From NCBI GenBank assembly GCA_963817755.1, contig CAWFPB010000002.1, positions 372,001 to 436,000 of the forward strand: 64,000 nt of DNA, read 5' to 3'. The notes beneath the pieces were generated by a model that saw only the letters and a program-made list of their open reading frames with translations, did not search any database and had not been told where the DNA came from. This document shows, in pieces, positions 52,501-59,387 of the stretch. This DNA is from Oleiagrimonas sp963817755. Its GTDB lineage: Bacteria > Pseudomonadota > Gammaproteobacteria > Xanthomonadales > Rhodanobacteraceae. Position 1 is the first letter of the stretch. Each line of letters opens with the position of its first letter. Position numbers and translations under genes: made by a program.

Positions 52501-52954
52501 GCGACAGGAACACCACGTCCTTGCCGTCCGGCGTCCAGCCCAGCACGATGTTGTCCGGACTGGTGCGCAGCTTGTCCTTGCCGATCTTGCGGTTGATCGA
52601 ATGGAAGGTCAGGCGCCGGACCGGGCCGCCCGCGGCCGGGACCACGTAGACGTCGGTGTTGCCCTGGTACCAGCCGGTGAAGGCCACCCACTGGCCGTTC
52701 GGCGAGAAGTGCGGCGCCATGTCGAAGCCGCTGTCGGAGGTCAGCCGCGTGGCGGTCCCGCCCTTGAGAGTGGTGCTCCACAAGTTGCCGCCGGCTTCGA
52801 AGACCACCTGGTTGCCGTGCATGGCGGGATAGCGAATCAACGCCTGGATCGGGCCGCCGGGCGCGGGTGGGGAAGCGGCCGTCGCACTGGCCGTCAACGT
52901 CAGGCCTGCCGCAAGGCACAAGCCCACGATCCATCCGTACAGCTGTTTCTTCAT
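49559..52954 (-). CDS. Exported S41-family tricorn-like peptidase
   Basis: 1131 residues from the ATG at 52954 (GAGG upstream), with a signal peptide ending near TASATAASP. Order of parts: a six/seven-blade beta-propeller and a second propeller (about 30-640, with repeats such as HFSPNGQWVAFTGWYQGNTD and AWSPDGKQIAYIR), a helical core domain, a PDZ domain (about 790-880) and the S41 catalytic domain. The expected tetrad is visible: Ser-His in FGESHMYVGG, nucleophile Ser in NRGSASNGDMFPY and Glu in ENIGVEPDV; DDRWNLGGSD is the oxyanion region. It should degrade peptides in the periplasm, unlike cytoplasmic archaeal tricorn. The insertion KKPGKNKKGADKKDSRH is basic and probably disordered. Confidence 0.9.
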   Translation of the reverse strand: MKKQLYGWIVGLCLAAGLTLTASATAASPPAPGGPIQALIRYPAMHGNQVVFEAGGNLWSTTLKGGTATRLTSDSGFDMAPHFSPNGQWVAFTGWYQGNTDVYVVPAAGGPVRRLTFHSINRKIGKDKLRTSPDNIVLGWTPDGKDVVFLSRRTSFNPQVMHAFKVPLDGGLPEQLPLPWTGPLSFNANGTEVAYNKLDRVFRPFHRKHYFGGQAQDIWTYDFKTGASRQITHWKGADVWPMWHGDTIYFTSDRGAKGVQNLWSYSLSRNHFHQLTHFDTYDIDSPTLGNDGIALSDGGDLYVYTFGDHQLHRIDVRVPMNGKATQPHWADASHAIQGAGIAPSGKLAVFSARGALFTVPAKHGSTRTLTHDPAADERDPAWSPDGKQIAYIRATGRSDEIALRSATGGAPRLLTHHSKRSYQGPLTWSPDGKWLTYVDAAGHLWVENVKSGKRYEVATDPSGRGAFGDLAWAPGSDWLAFSRALKNHKSGLFLYHVTDHSLHGISRGQFDDTSPAFSSDGKYLFFTSDRLVNLAGGMSDWSSTTNLDSSGLYAATLSSSTPSPLAPRQPDAAGKKPGKNKKGADKKDSRHTGPLHIDLDGLMSRAVQLPVPAANITSVLAAKGVVYYTTQPNYVIGGHLTGEKPQLRAYDLKKRKDLTLDAGGQDLMLSADGSTLMYRSKGHWVLRPAKFAKKAKTQKLALSHVRRWVHPRAEWATVFGEAWRDVRDYFLNPQLVKAHWHAMGERYGRLLPRATSRNDVNWLIANMIATFGESHMYVGGGDMGWKSPASETADLGADFGLDKASGRYRLTRIYRGDNTLPGYRAPLAQPGLKVATGDYVLAINGQPLKAPMNPYALLNGTFGTTVRLRLSRHASGSHAWTIHVRPIANAGKLHLLAWIRHNRKMVDKLSGGKLGYVYLNDFEATGAHEFIRQYASQMHKQGIVFDDRWNLGGSDALEMSIFSRIARQLTNMFATRNGWTFRGPTAFYGYKALVYNRGSASNGDMFPYMFKTAHLGPIIGDRSWAGVRGYDGPFSLLDGGHLTVSDNAMYSLDSKWVVENIGVEPDVTVHDQPGQLNRGHDAQLQTAVDMLMKKIQAAPRTLPAPPAWTPAFPKQPAYPKCTDHMNHTTCG

Positions 52955-53332
52955 CACGCAATCCTCGCTGGGGTTCCATGGCCCGCACACGGGCGTATAT
53001 CCCTTCCAGCCTGGAAGATCGGGCCTGCATCCTCAAGTGGAGGAAGTCATGGGCGGCGATCCAGCAGCGTGCCGTGCGCATGGGACGCGCGGCTGGCGGA
53101 AGGGTCGGGATCATGCCGATGCGCAGGTCGCGCCGATCGTGCCCGTGCCTGTCCCCCCGTCCCGGGCGCGCCGTTCACCCGGCGGAGTGTGGCGGGCACC
53201 GGTTCGTTCAGGTAGGGTGGGCGCGCGGGCCGTTTGCCGTTCGCGCGCGGGCGGTACGGCCGGGCCTCCGCGGCCGTGTCGCATCGCACGGTCCGCCGCA
53301 GGGAAGGCACGCAGGACAGGGACGCTTCGCGC
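52955..53332. other. Divergent intergenic region
   Basis: About 378 bp between the start codons of the tricorn-like peptidase gene (minus) and a membrane-protein gene (plus). It must hold both promoters. It is GC-rich throughout; no clear -10, repeat or small gene was found. Confidence 0.35.
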
Positions 53333-53887
53333 ATGGTGCACGTCAAGAGTTACCGATACGTTCCCAAGCGCTGGCTCATGCTGGTCGGGCTGACGCTGTG
53401 CCTGGGCGCGACGGTGGGCTGGGTCATCGTGGGCATCAAGACGCCGGTGGCGCCCTACGTGCCGCTCGACATTCTCCTGATGCGCCGGCTGGCGCCGATC
53501 CTGTTCTTCGCGGCCTTGAGCGCATTCTTCATGGTGCCGGCGTACCGATCCTTCCTGGGCACGCGACTGCTGCTGGACACGGACCGGATGCTGATCCCGA
53601 AGGGGGCTTCCCTGCACCAGCGCATCGAGGTGCGCTATGCCGATATCGAGCGGCTGGAGGTGGTCAAGCAGGCATTGCCCGGCCAGTATCCCGAGTATCT
53701 GGTGTATCTGGTCATCGACCACCGCGTGGGTGCCAGGACCCGGCAGTGCAGTCTTTCCCGGAGTTTTTTCCGATCGCGGGGGACCTTCAGGCAGATGTGC
53801 ACCCTGCTGGCCGACAACGTGCGCCAGGCCAACCCCGCCATCAACGGGGATCCGCAGGCGATCCGCCTGGTGCCGCACTGGCGCTAG
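53333..53887 (+). CDS. Membrane protein: two helices plus beta-rich (PH-like) tail
   Basis: 184 residues from the ATG at 53333. Two hydrophobic segments (about 13-37 and 48-70) form a hairpin; the cytoplasmic remainder is beta-rich, with LLLDTDRMLIPKG, VRYADIERLEVVKQAL and YLVYLVIDHRVGART, then a C-terminal helix (RQMCTLLADNVRQA). The pattern fits bacterial PH-like domains fused to a helical hairpin. The same plan occurs in the 138-residue protein encoded at 5551-5967. Function unknown. Confidence 0.6.
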   Translation: MVHVKSYRYVPKRWLMLVGLTLCLGATVGWVIVGIKTPVAPYVPLDILLMRRLAPILFFAALSAFFMVPAYRSFLGTRLLLDTDRMLIPKGASLHQRIEVRYADIERLEVVKQALPGQYPEYLVYLVIDHRVGARTRQCSLSRSFFRSRGTFRQMCTLLADNVRQANPAINGDPQAIRLVPHWR

Positions 53888-53935
53888 GAACCTGTGCCGT
53901 CCCGGTCAGTGGCCGCGATGGCGGCCCTGTGCCAT

Positions 53936-54604
53936 TCAAGGGGAGCCCGGTGTTCCTGGCAGCGGGCCGTGGGGCGCGCGGCCATCGATGCGCAGCTGGC
54001 CGATCAGTGCCTCCAGGCGCGGCCGGTTGCGCCGTGGTCGGGCGCAGTCATGCACGCGCACCATGAAGGTGAGCACGATCTCGCGGTCGTGCCGGGCATT
54101 GCTGGCCAGGTATTGCCGCACCTGCAGGGGGCCGGTCGGGGCAAAGCCGTGCCGGTCGAGCCATTGCAGGTCGTGCTCGCCGCGCAGGTCCGCCGGGCGC
54201 AGGTCCACGCACTGGTCCGGGCGCCGATGGAAGACGACGCCGGCGAGCACGGCTTTCGGCAACGTGTCGTAGTCGGATGCGCCGCTGTCGTCGGCCACGG
54301 ATTCCGCGTGCACCATCAGCGCCGCGTCGTGGCTCAGGAACGCGGTCAGGGAGATGCGGAACGGATGGCCATGGAAGGTGTCGGTGCGGTGCTCGGGCGG
54401 CGCCACGCGAAACCGGGATGGCATGCGCAGGCTGTGATCGAGGCCGTGGGTGGTGACCACCGTGTGCGCGGTGACTCGCAGGTTGCGGAAGGTGTTGGAT
54501 GGGCTTTCGGCCGTCTGTGCCCTGGCGCCGGAACACGGCGCCAGGGCCAGCAGGAACGCACCCGTCAAGAGACCCAGACGGATGCGTTTCGTGCCATGAC
54601 TCAC
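53936..54604 (-). CDS. Exported protein translationally coupled to the E2 gene (GTG start)
   Basis: 222 residues from the GTG at 54604; GTGA overlaps the stop codon of the E2 gene by four bases, which decides the start (the frame upstream is the E2 gene's antiphase). Signal peptide to about residue 32 (PCSGARAQ). The mature part has FRNLRVTAHTVVTTHGLDH, SLRMPSRFRV and ALMVHAESVADDSGASDYDT and two Cys; it looks like a periplasmic alpha/beta protein. No family recognised. It is odd for a secreted protein to be coupled to a cytoplasmic dehydrogenase complex. Confidence 0.6.
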   Translation of the reverse strand: MSHGTKRIRLGLLTGAFLLALAPCSGARAQTAESPSNTFRNLRVTAHTVVTTHGLDHSLRMPSRFRVAPPEHRTDTFHGHPFRISLTAFLSHDAALMVHAESVADDSGASDYDTLPKAVLAGVVFHRRPDQCVDLRPADLRGEHDLQWLDRHGFAPTGPLQVRQYLASNARHDREIVLTFMVRVHDCARPRRNRPRLEALIGQLRIDGRAPHGPLPGTPGSP

Positions 54605-55938
54605 TGCGGCAGGGCCAGGTCGTCCAGCAGCGCCTTGAGGAAGCGCGCGGCCTCGCCGCCGGTGGCGGCGCGGTGGTCGAAGGTGATGCTGATGGGCATG
54701 CGGCGGTGCACCTCGATGCCGCCCATCACCGCGACCACGTCGTGGCTGAGCTTGCCGGCGCCGATGATGGCCACGCACGGCGGCACCACCACCGGGGTGG
54801 CGTAGCGACCGGCGAACATGCCGAAGTTGGACAGGCTGATGGTGTAGCCGGACAGCTCCGAGGACGGGATGGTGCGGTCCATCACCTGGTTGCGCAGGCG
54901 GTTGATGCCCTGCCGCACGCCGTTGGCGTCGAGCATGTCGGCGTTGCGCAGCGCCGGCACGAACAGGCCGTCGTCGGTGTCCACGGCGATGCCGATGTCC
55001 ACGTGCGGGTGCAACGTGCGGGTCAGGTTCTCGCCGTCGAACCAGGCGTTCAGCGCCGGCACCGCCTTGCAGGCGGCGACGATGGCGCGGATCAGGCGCG
55101 CGGTGATGTCCTGCTTGCCGATCCAGGCGTGCAGGTCGGCGTCGTCGGCCAGGGTGGTCGGGACCACGTGGGCGTGGGCGTCGGCCATGACGCGGGCCAT
55201 GTTGCGGCGCACGCCCTTGAGCTGCTCGGGCTGGCCGGTGGCGGCCACGCTCGGCGGCGCGGTGCGCATCGGCTTGCCGGCCTGCGACACCGTGGTGCGT
55301 TGGCCGCTGCCCATGGGCGCGGGCGCGGCGGCGGCCGGAGCCGGCGCGGGAGCCGGGCCGGCGCCCAGCGGCGCGCTGCCATCGGCGGCGGCCTGCTTGA
55401 CGTCCTTGAGCGTGACCACGCCGCCTTCGCCGGTGGCGCGCACGCGGCTGAGGTCGACCTTGAGCTTCTTCGCCATGGCGCGCACCGCCGGCACGGCCTT
55501 GACGCCGCCGGCGCTGCTGACCTGCTCGGTGCGCACTTCGTTGCCGCTGGCCATGGCGCCGACCACGGTGCCCTCGTCCTCGCGGTCACCGCTGGCAGCG
55601 GGTGCCGGGGCGGGGGCGGGCTCGGCGGCCTTCTTCTTCTTCGGGCCGTGGCTGTGGCCGGTGTCCTGGGACTCGGCGCGCTGCTTGGCGTTGGGGTCGG
55701 GCTCGAAGTCGGCCAGCGGCGAGCCGGTCTCGATCACGTCGCCCTCGGCGCCGTGCAGCTTGACCACCTTGCCGGTGTAGGGCGAAGGCACGTCGACGAC
55801 GGCCTTGGCGGTCTCCATCGAGGCCAGCGGCGCATCGAGCTTGATGTCGTCGCCTTCCTTGACGTGCCATTCGACGATGGTGGCGTCGGGCAGGCCTTCG
55901 CCGAGGTCGGGCAGATTGAAAGTCTTGATGTCGGCCAT
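54601..55938 (-). CDS. 2-oxo acid dehydrogenase E2 component (dihydrolipoyl acyltransferase)
   Basis: 445 residues from the ATG at 55938, eight bases after AGGA (an ATG two codons earlier is closer). Lipoyl domain 3-78 with SMETAKAVVDV, Lys45 being lipoylated (usual form D-K-A); an Ala/Pro linker; peripheral-subunit-binding domain about 143-180 (VPAVRAMAKKLKVDLSRV); a second Ala/Pro linker; catalytic domain about 230-445. The catalytic motif is FDHRAATGGEAARF: His422 is present, but the Asp of the standard D-H-R-x-x-D-G is replaced by Thr/Gly. Accepts the acyl group from E1 and passes it to CoA. Third gene of the operon; E3 is not in the window. Confidence 0.88.
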   Translation of the reverse strand: MADIKTFNLPDLGEGLPDATIVEWHVKEGDDIKLDAPLASMETAKAVVDVPSPYTGKVVKLHGAEGDVIETGSPLADFEPDPNAKQRAESQDTGHSHGPKKKKAAEPAPAPAPAASGDREDEGTVVGAMASGNEVRTEQVSSAGGVKAVPAVRAMAKKLKVDLSRVRATGEGGVVTLKDVKQAAADGSAPLGAGPAPAPAPAAAAPAPMGSGQRTTVSQAGKPMRTAPPSVAATGQPEQLKGVRRNMARVMADAHAHVVPTTLADDADLHAWIGKQDITARLIRAIVAACKAVPALNAWFDGENLTRTLHPHVDIGIAVDTDDGLFVPALRNADMLDANGVRQGINRLRNQVMDRTIPSSELSGYTISLSNFGMFAGRYATPVVVPPCVAIIGAGKLSHDVVAVMGGIEVHRRMPISITFDHRAATGGEAARFLKALLDDLALPQ

Positions 55939-55968
55939 GGTCATGTCCTGGATAGGTTTGGTGATGGC

Positions 55969-55994
55969 CCCTCCCCCCGCGAGCAGGGGGAGGG
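55969..55994 (-). other. Intercistronic hairpin between E1beta and E2
   Basis: CCCTCCCCC and GGGGGAGGG form a 9-bp stem with an eight-base loop in the 64-bp gap between the E1beta stop and the E2 start. Without a T tract it is more likely an mRNA-stabilising or processing element, or a short extragenic repeat, than a terminator. Confidence 0.5.
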
Positions 55995-56002
55995 CAATGC
56001 GG

Positions 56003-56983
56003 TCAGCTGACCGCCAAGGTCTTCTTCGCCGCGGTGACGATGCGATCGACGCTGGGCAGGTACTTCATCTCCAGCTGGAACAGCGGGATGTGCGTGTCGT
56101 AGCCGGTCACGCGCTGCACCGGGGCCAGCAGGTCGTACAGGCATTCCTCGGCCAGGCGGGCGGCGATCTCGGCGCCGAAGCCGGCCGTCTTGGGGGCCTC
56201 GTGCACGATCACGCAGCGGCCGGTCTTGCTCACCGACTCGGCGATGGTGTCGAAGTCCAGCGGCGTCAGCGTGGCCACGTCGATGACCTCGGCGCTGATG
56301 CCTTCCTCAGCCAGCTCGTCGGCGGCTTCCAGGCATTCCTTGACCTGCGCGCCCCAGGTCACCAGGGTCACGTCGGTGCCGTCGCGCAGCACGAAGCACA
56401 CGTCCAGCGGCAGGGCCTCGCCGTCGTCGGGCACTTCTTCCTTGTACTGGCGGTAGATGCGCTTGGGCTCCAGGAACACCACCGGATCCGGGTCGCGGAT
56501 CGCGGCCAGCAGCAGGCCGTAGGCGCGCGCCGGCGAGGTCGGCAGGACCACGCGCAGGCCCGGCACGTTGGTGAACAGGTGCTCGTTGGCTTCCGAGTGA
56601 TGCTCGGGCGCGCGGATGCCGCCGCCCCACGGGGCGCGGAACACGGCCGGCACGGACAGGCGGCCGCGGGTGCGGTTGCGCATGCGCGCGGCGTGGCAGT
56701 TGATCTGCTCCATCATGGGATAGATGAAGCCCTCGAACTGCGCCTCGGCCACGGCCTTCATGCCCTGGGCGGCCAGGCCCACCGTGGTGCCGGCGATGGT
56801 GGTCTCGTCCAGCGGCGTGTCGAGCACGCGCAGCGGGCCGAACTTTTCCTGCAGGCCCTGGGTGGCGCGGAACACGCCGCCGTTGACGCCGACGTCCTCG
56901 CCCAGCACCACGACCGATTCGTCGTGGGCCATCTCGTAGGCCAGCGCCTGGGTGACTGCTTCGATGAGGGTGATCTGTGCCAT
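56003..56983 (-). CDS. 2-oxo acid dehydrogenase E1 component, beta subunit
   Basis: 326 residues, the normal size. MAQITLIEAVTQALAYEM at the front, VVVLGEDVGVNGGVFRAT, LDTPLDETTIAGTTVGLAAQ, APWGGGIRAPEHHSEANEHL and VIVHEAPKTAGFGAEIAARL are all standard landmarks of the transketolase-like beta subunit. Together with the alpha subunit (three bases upstream) it forms the ThDP-dependent E1 heterotetramer. Substrate could be pyruvate or branched-chain 2-oxo acids; sequence alone does not settle it. Confidence 0.92.
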   Translation of the reverse strand: MAQITLIEAVTQALAYEMAHDESVVVLGEDVGVNGGVFRATQGLQEKFGPLRVLDTPLDETTIAGTTVGLAAQGMKAVAEAQFEGFIYPMMEQINCHAARMRNRTRGRLSVPAVFRAPWGGGIRAPEHHSEANEHLFTNVPGLRVVLPTSPARAYGLLLAAIRDPDPVVFLEPKRIYRQYKEEVPDDGEALPLDVCFVLRDGTDVTLVTWGAQVKECLEAADELAEEGISAEVIDVATLTPLDFDTIAESVSKTGRCVIVHEAPKTAGFGAEIAARLAEECLYDLLAPVQRVTGYDTHIPLFQLEMKYLPSVDRIVTAAKKTLAVS

Positions 56984-56986
56984 CGG

Positions 56987-58078
56987 TCAGTGCTCCTTGG
57001 ATTCCAGTGCCACGGCTTCGGCGCGCTGGCGCGCCAGGTCCTCGGGCAATTCGGCGAAGGTGTAGTCGAACATCGCCGTGATCGGCTGGGTCTTGGTCTC
57101 CAGGTAGGCGTTGACCTCGTTGTCCATCCACTCGTCGCACTCGGCCAGCCAGGCGTCTTCCTTTTTCTGGTCCCAGGCCTTCTTCGATTCCAGGTACGTG
57201 CGCAGGCGCTTGAGCGGCTCCTTGGCGCGCGCTTCCTCGACTTCGTCGTTCTCGCGGTAGCGGCGCGCGTCGTCGGCGGTGGTGTGGTCGCCCAGGCGGT
57301 AGGTGACCGCCTCGATGACGCTGGCGCCCTCGCCCTTGCGGGCGCGGTCCAGCGCGTCTTCCATGGCCTTGCGCACGGCGATGATGTCGTTGCCGTCGAC
57401 CTGGATGGTCGGCAGGCCGGCCGCGATGGCCTTCTGCGCCAGGGTCTCGGCGCCGGTCTGGATGCTGCGCGGCACCGAAATCGCCCACTGGTTGTTGACG
57501 ATCACCGCCACCAGCGGCAGCTGCTGCGCGCCGGCGATGTTGATGGCGCCGTAGAAATCGGCCTTGGACGAGCCGCCGTCGCCGATGGTGCACACGGCCA
57601 CGCGCTTTTCGTTGCGGATCTTGAAGGCCAGCGCGCTGCCGGCCGCGTGCAGGCATTGCGTGCCGATCGGCACCGACCAGGCGAAGTCGTGGCGGGCCGG
57701 CTCCTTCTGGTAGTCGTTGCCGCGCTCGTCGCCGCCCCAGTAGGTGTAGACCTCGCGCGGCTGCACGCCGCGGTACAGCTGGGCGCCGTATTCGCGGTAG
57801 CTGGGCGCGAACACGTCCTCGTCCTTCATCGCGCTGCCGATGCCCACGTGGGCGGCCTCGTGACCCAGGCAGGAGGCGTAGGTCCCCAGCTTGCCGGTGC
57901 GCTGCAGCGCGATCGACTTGGCGTCGAACACGCGGGTAGAGACCATCAGCTTGTACAGCTCGACCATGTGGTCCAGGTCCCTGGCGAAGGCGGGCAGGTC
58001 CTTTTCCTTGACGAGCAGCTTGCCCTCGGGATCGAGGTACTGCAGATATTCGATTTCGAACTTGGCGGCGATGGACAC
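56987..58078 (-). CDS. pdhA: 2-oxo acid dehydrogenase E1 component, alpha subunit (GTG start)
   Basis: 363 residues from the GTG at 58078, five bases after GGGAGG; no ATG lies near the conserved beginning. ThDP motif CTIGDGGSSKADFYGAINIA ending in VIVNN, phosphorylation-loop-like YRLGDHTTADDARRYR, and YGAQLYRGVQPREVYTYWGG. The Y-R-L-G-D-H-T-T-A-D-D-A form is closer to the Gram-positive-type pyruvate E1alpha than to the R-x-x-x-H-S-T-S-D-D form of branched-chain enzymes, so pyruvate is slightly favoured, but many xanthomonads also have the homodimeric AceE. Decarboxylates the 2-oxo acid and acylates lipoyl-E2. First gene of the operon. Confidence 0.88.
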   Translation of the reverse strand: MSIAAKFEIEYLQYLDPEGKLLVKEKDLPAFARDLDHMVELYKLMVSTRVFDAKSIALQRTGKLGTYASCLGHEAAHVGIGSAMKDEDVFAPSYREYGAQLYRGVQPREVYTYWGGDERGNDYQKEPARHDFAWSVPIGTQCLHAAGSALAFKIRNEKRVAVCTIGDGGSSKADFYGAINIAGAQQLPLVAVIVNNQWAISVPRSIQTGAETLAQKAIAAGLPTIQVDGNDIIAVRKAMEDALDRARKGEGASVIEAVTYRLGDHTTADDARRYRENDEVEEARAKEPLKRLRTYLESKKAWDQKKEDAWLAECDEWMDNEVNAYLETKTQPITAMFDYTFAELPEDLARQRAEAVALESKEH

Positions 58079-58495
58079 GAGATCCTCCCGGAGGTTGCCG
58101 TGCGGAACAGGTCGTCGATGACCGGGCCGGAGGCCCGGACAAGCACGAACGCAGAGCGCGGAAGCCGGCGCTGCGAAGCCTGCTCGGGTTGTGTACAGAC
58201 GGACGATTATCCCACGCCCGTGGGCGTGGGGTGTCGGCAGGCAAGTCGGCGGCCCATCCAGCGGGGTCGACGCGGGGCTTGCCCGGTTGGCCCGCCTTGA
58301 TAACAAATTCTCATGCTGCACTGCAAGGTACGGCGCAACATGCGTGACGGCTGGTCTGCATGCCACGGATGCACGAAAGTCACGCAAAACAATCACCTGC
58401 ATGATGTGGTCTGGAATTGGTCTGGTCGCAGGTCACCGCGGGACGGAACTTGCTGATACGCTTCCAGACTTCCCGATCACGGAACACTTGCATCC
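58079..58495. other. Divergent promoter region, E1alpha / kynA
   Basis: 417 bp between the start codons of pdhA (minus) and kynA (plus). No gene is supported. Sequence is AT-richer around 58200-58212, 58300-58315 and 58380-58395. The left part holds a GC palindrome next to a GATAAT box (listed separately); the right part should hold the kynA promoter, which I cannot place with confidence. Confidence 0.45.
58206..58230 (-). promoter_or_regulatory. Candidate -10 box and adjoining palindrome upstream of pdhA
   Basis: On the minus strand GATAAT (58206-58211) lies about 128 bases before the pdhA start. Immediately upstream of it CCCACGCCC, two bases, GGGCGTGGG (58211-58230) forms a perfect 9-bp inverted repeat that would sit in the -10/-35 spacer, a usual place for a repressor or MerR-type site. 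No good -35 is seen. Confidence 0.45.
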
Positions 58496-59344
58496 ATGTC
58501 CGAGCACAACCGACGCGATCTGGAGTCCGGTATCGAGCGCGACCTGGGCGGTCGCCTGACCTATGCCGGCTACCTGCGCCTGGACACCCTGCTGTCGGCC
58601 CAGGTCCCGGTCTCGAAGCCGGCCTACCACGACGAAATGCTGTTCATCGTCCAGCACCAGGTGTCGGAGCTGTGGATGAAGCTGGCCATCCACGAGCTGG
58701 GGGCGGCCATCGAGCTGCTGCGCGAGGACCAGGTCGGCCAGGTGCTGAAGGTGCTGGCCCGGGTCAAGCAGATCCAGCACCAGCTGTACGAGCAGTGGGG
58801 CGTGCTGGAGACCATGACGCCGTACGAATACCTGAAATTCCGCGACCAGCTGGGGCCGGCCTCGGGCTTCCAGTCGCTGCAGTACCGGCTGATGGAGTTC
58901 CTGCTGGGCAACAAGCAGGCCGACATGCTGGACATGTTCGCGCACGATCCGGACGGCCAGGCGCGCTTGCGCGCCGTGCTCGAGGCGCCGAGTCTGTACG
59001 ACGAGTCGCTGCGCTGGCTGGGTCGCCAGGGCCATGCCGTGCCGGCGGCCTGCATGGAACGCGACTGGACCCAGCCCTACCGGGCCAATCCGGATTTGCT
59101 GGCGGTGTTCGAGGTCATCTACCGCGAACCGGATACGCACTGGCCCGAGTACCACCTGTGCGAAACCCTGGTGGACATCGAGCAGAACTTCCAGCAGTGG
59201 CGCTTCCGCCACATGAAGACGGTCGAGCGCATCATCGGCCACCGCCGCGGCACCGGCGGCTCGTCCGGCGTGGGCTTTTTGAAGAAGGCGCTGGACCTGA
59301 CCTTCTTCCCGGAGCTGCTGGACGTGCGCGCGCAACTGGGCTGA
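58496..59344 (+). CDS. kynA: Tryptophan 2,3-dioxygenase
   Basis: 282 residues, the typical bacterial size. LTYAGYLRLDTLLSAQVP and HDEMLFIVQHQVSELWMKL give the substrate-facing His and aromatic residues; haem-binding and substrate loop FRHMKTVERIIGHRRGTGGS; then SGVGFLKKALDLTFFPELL. Opens the indole ring of tryptophan with O2 to N-formylkynurenine. kynB and kynU are not in the window. The next gene, a peptide transporter, starts 43 bp downstream and is probably cotranscribed. Confidence 0.96.
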   Translation: MSEHNRRDLESGIERDLGGRLTYAGYLRLDTLLSAQVPVSKPAYHDEMLFIVQHQVSELWMKLAIHELGAAIELLREDQVGQVLKVLARVKQIQHQLYEQWGVLETMTPYEYLKFRDQLGPASGFQSLQYRLMEFLLGNKQADMLDMFAHDPDGQARLRAVLEAPSLYDESLRWLGRQGHAVPAACMERDWTQPYRANPDLLAVFEVIYREPDTHWPEYHLCETLVDIEQNFQQWRFRHMKTVERIIGHRRGTGGSSGVGFLKKALDLTFFPELLDVRAQLG

Positions 59345-59387
59345 GCCCACGCAGCCGGCAACTTCGAAGACATACAGGGGCTCGAAC

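Noticed and set aside
49244..53215. 1323-codon plus-strand open frame
   Set aside because: It lies antisense to the tricorn-like peptidase gene, is full of Arg/Gly/Val/His and has no family motif; it is an artefact of GC-rich codon usage.
55805..58300. 831-codon plus-strand open frame
   Set aside because: Antisense to the E1/E2 dehydrogenase genes, whose products are unmistakable.
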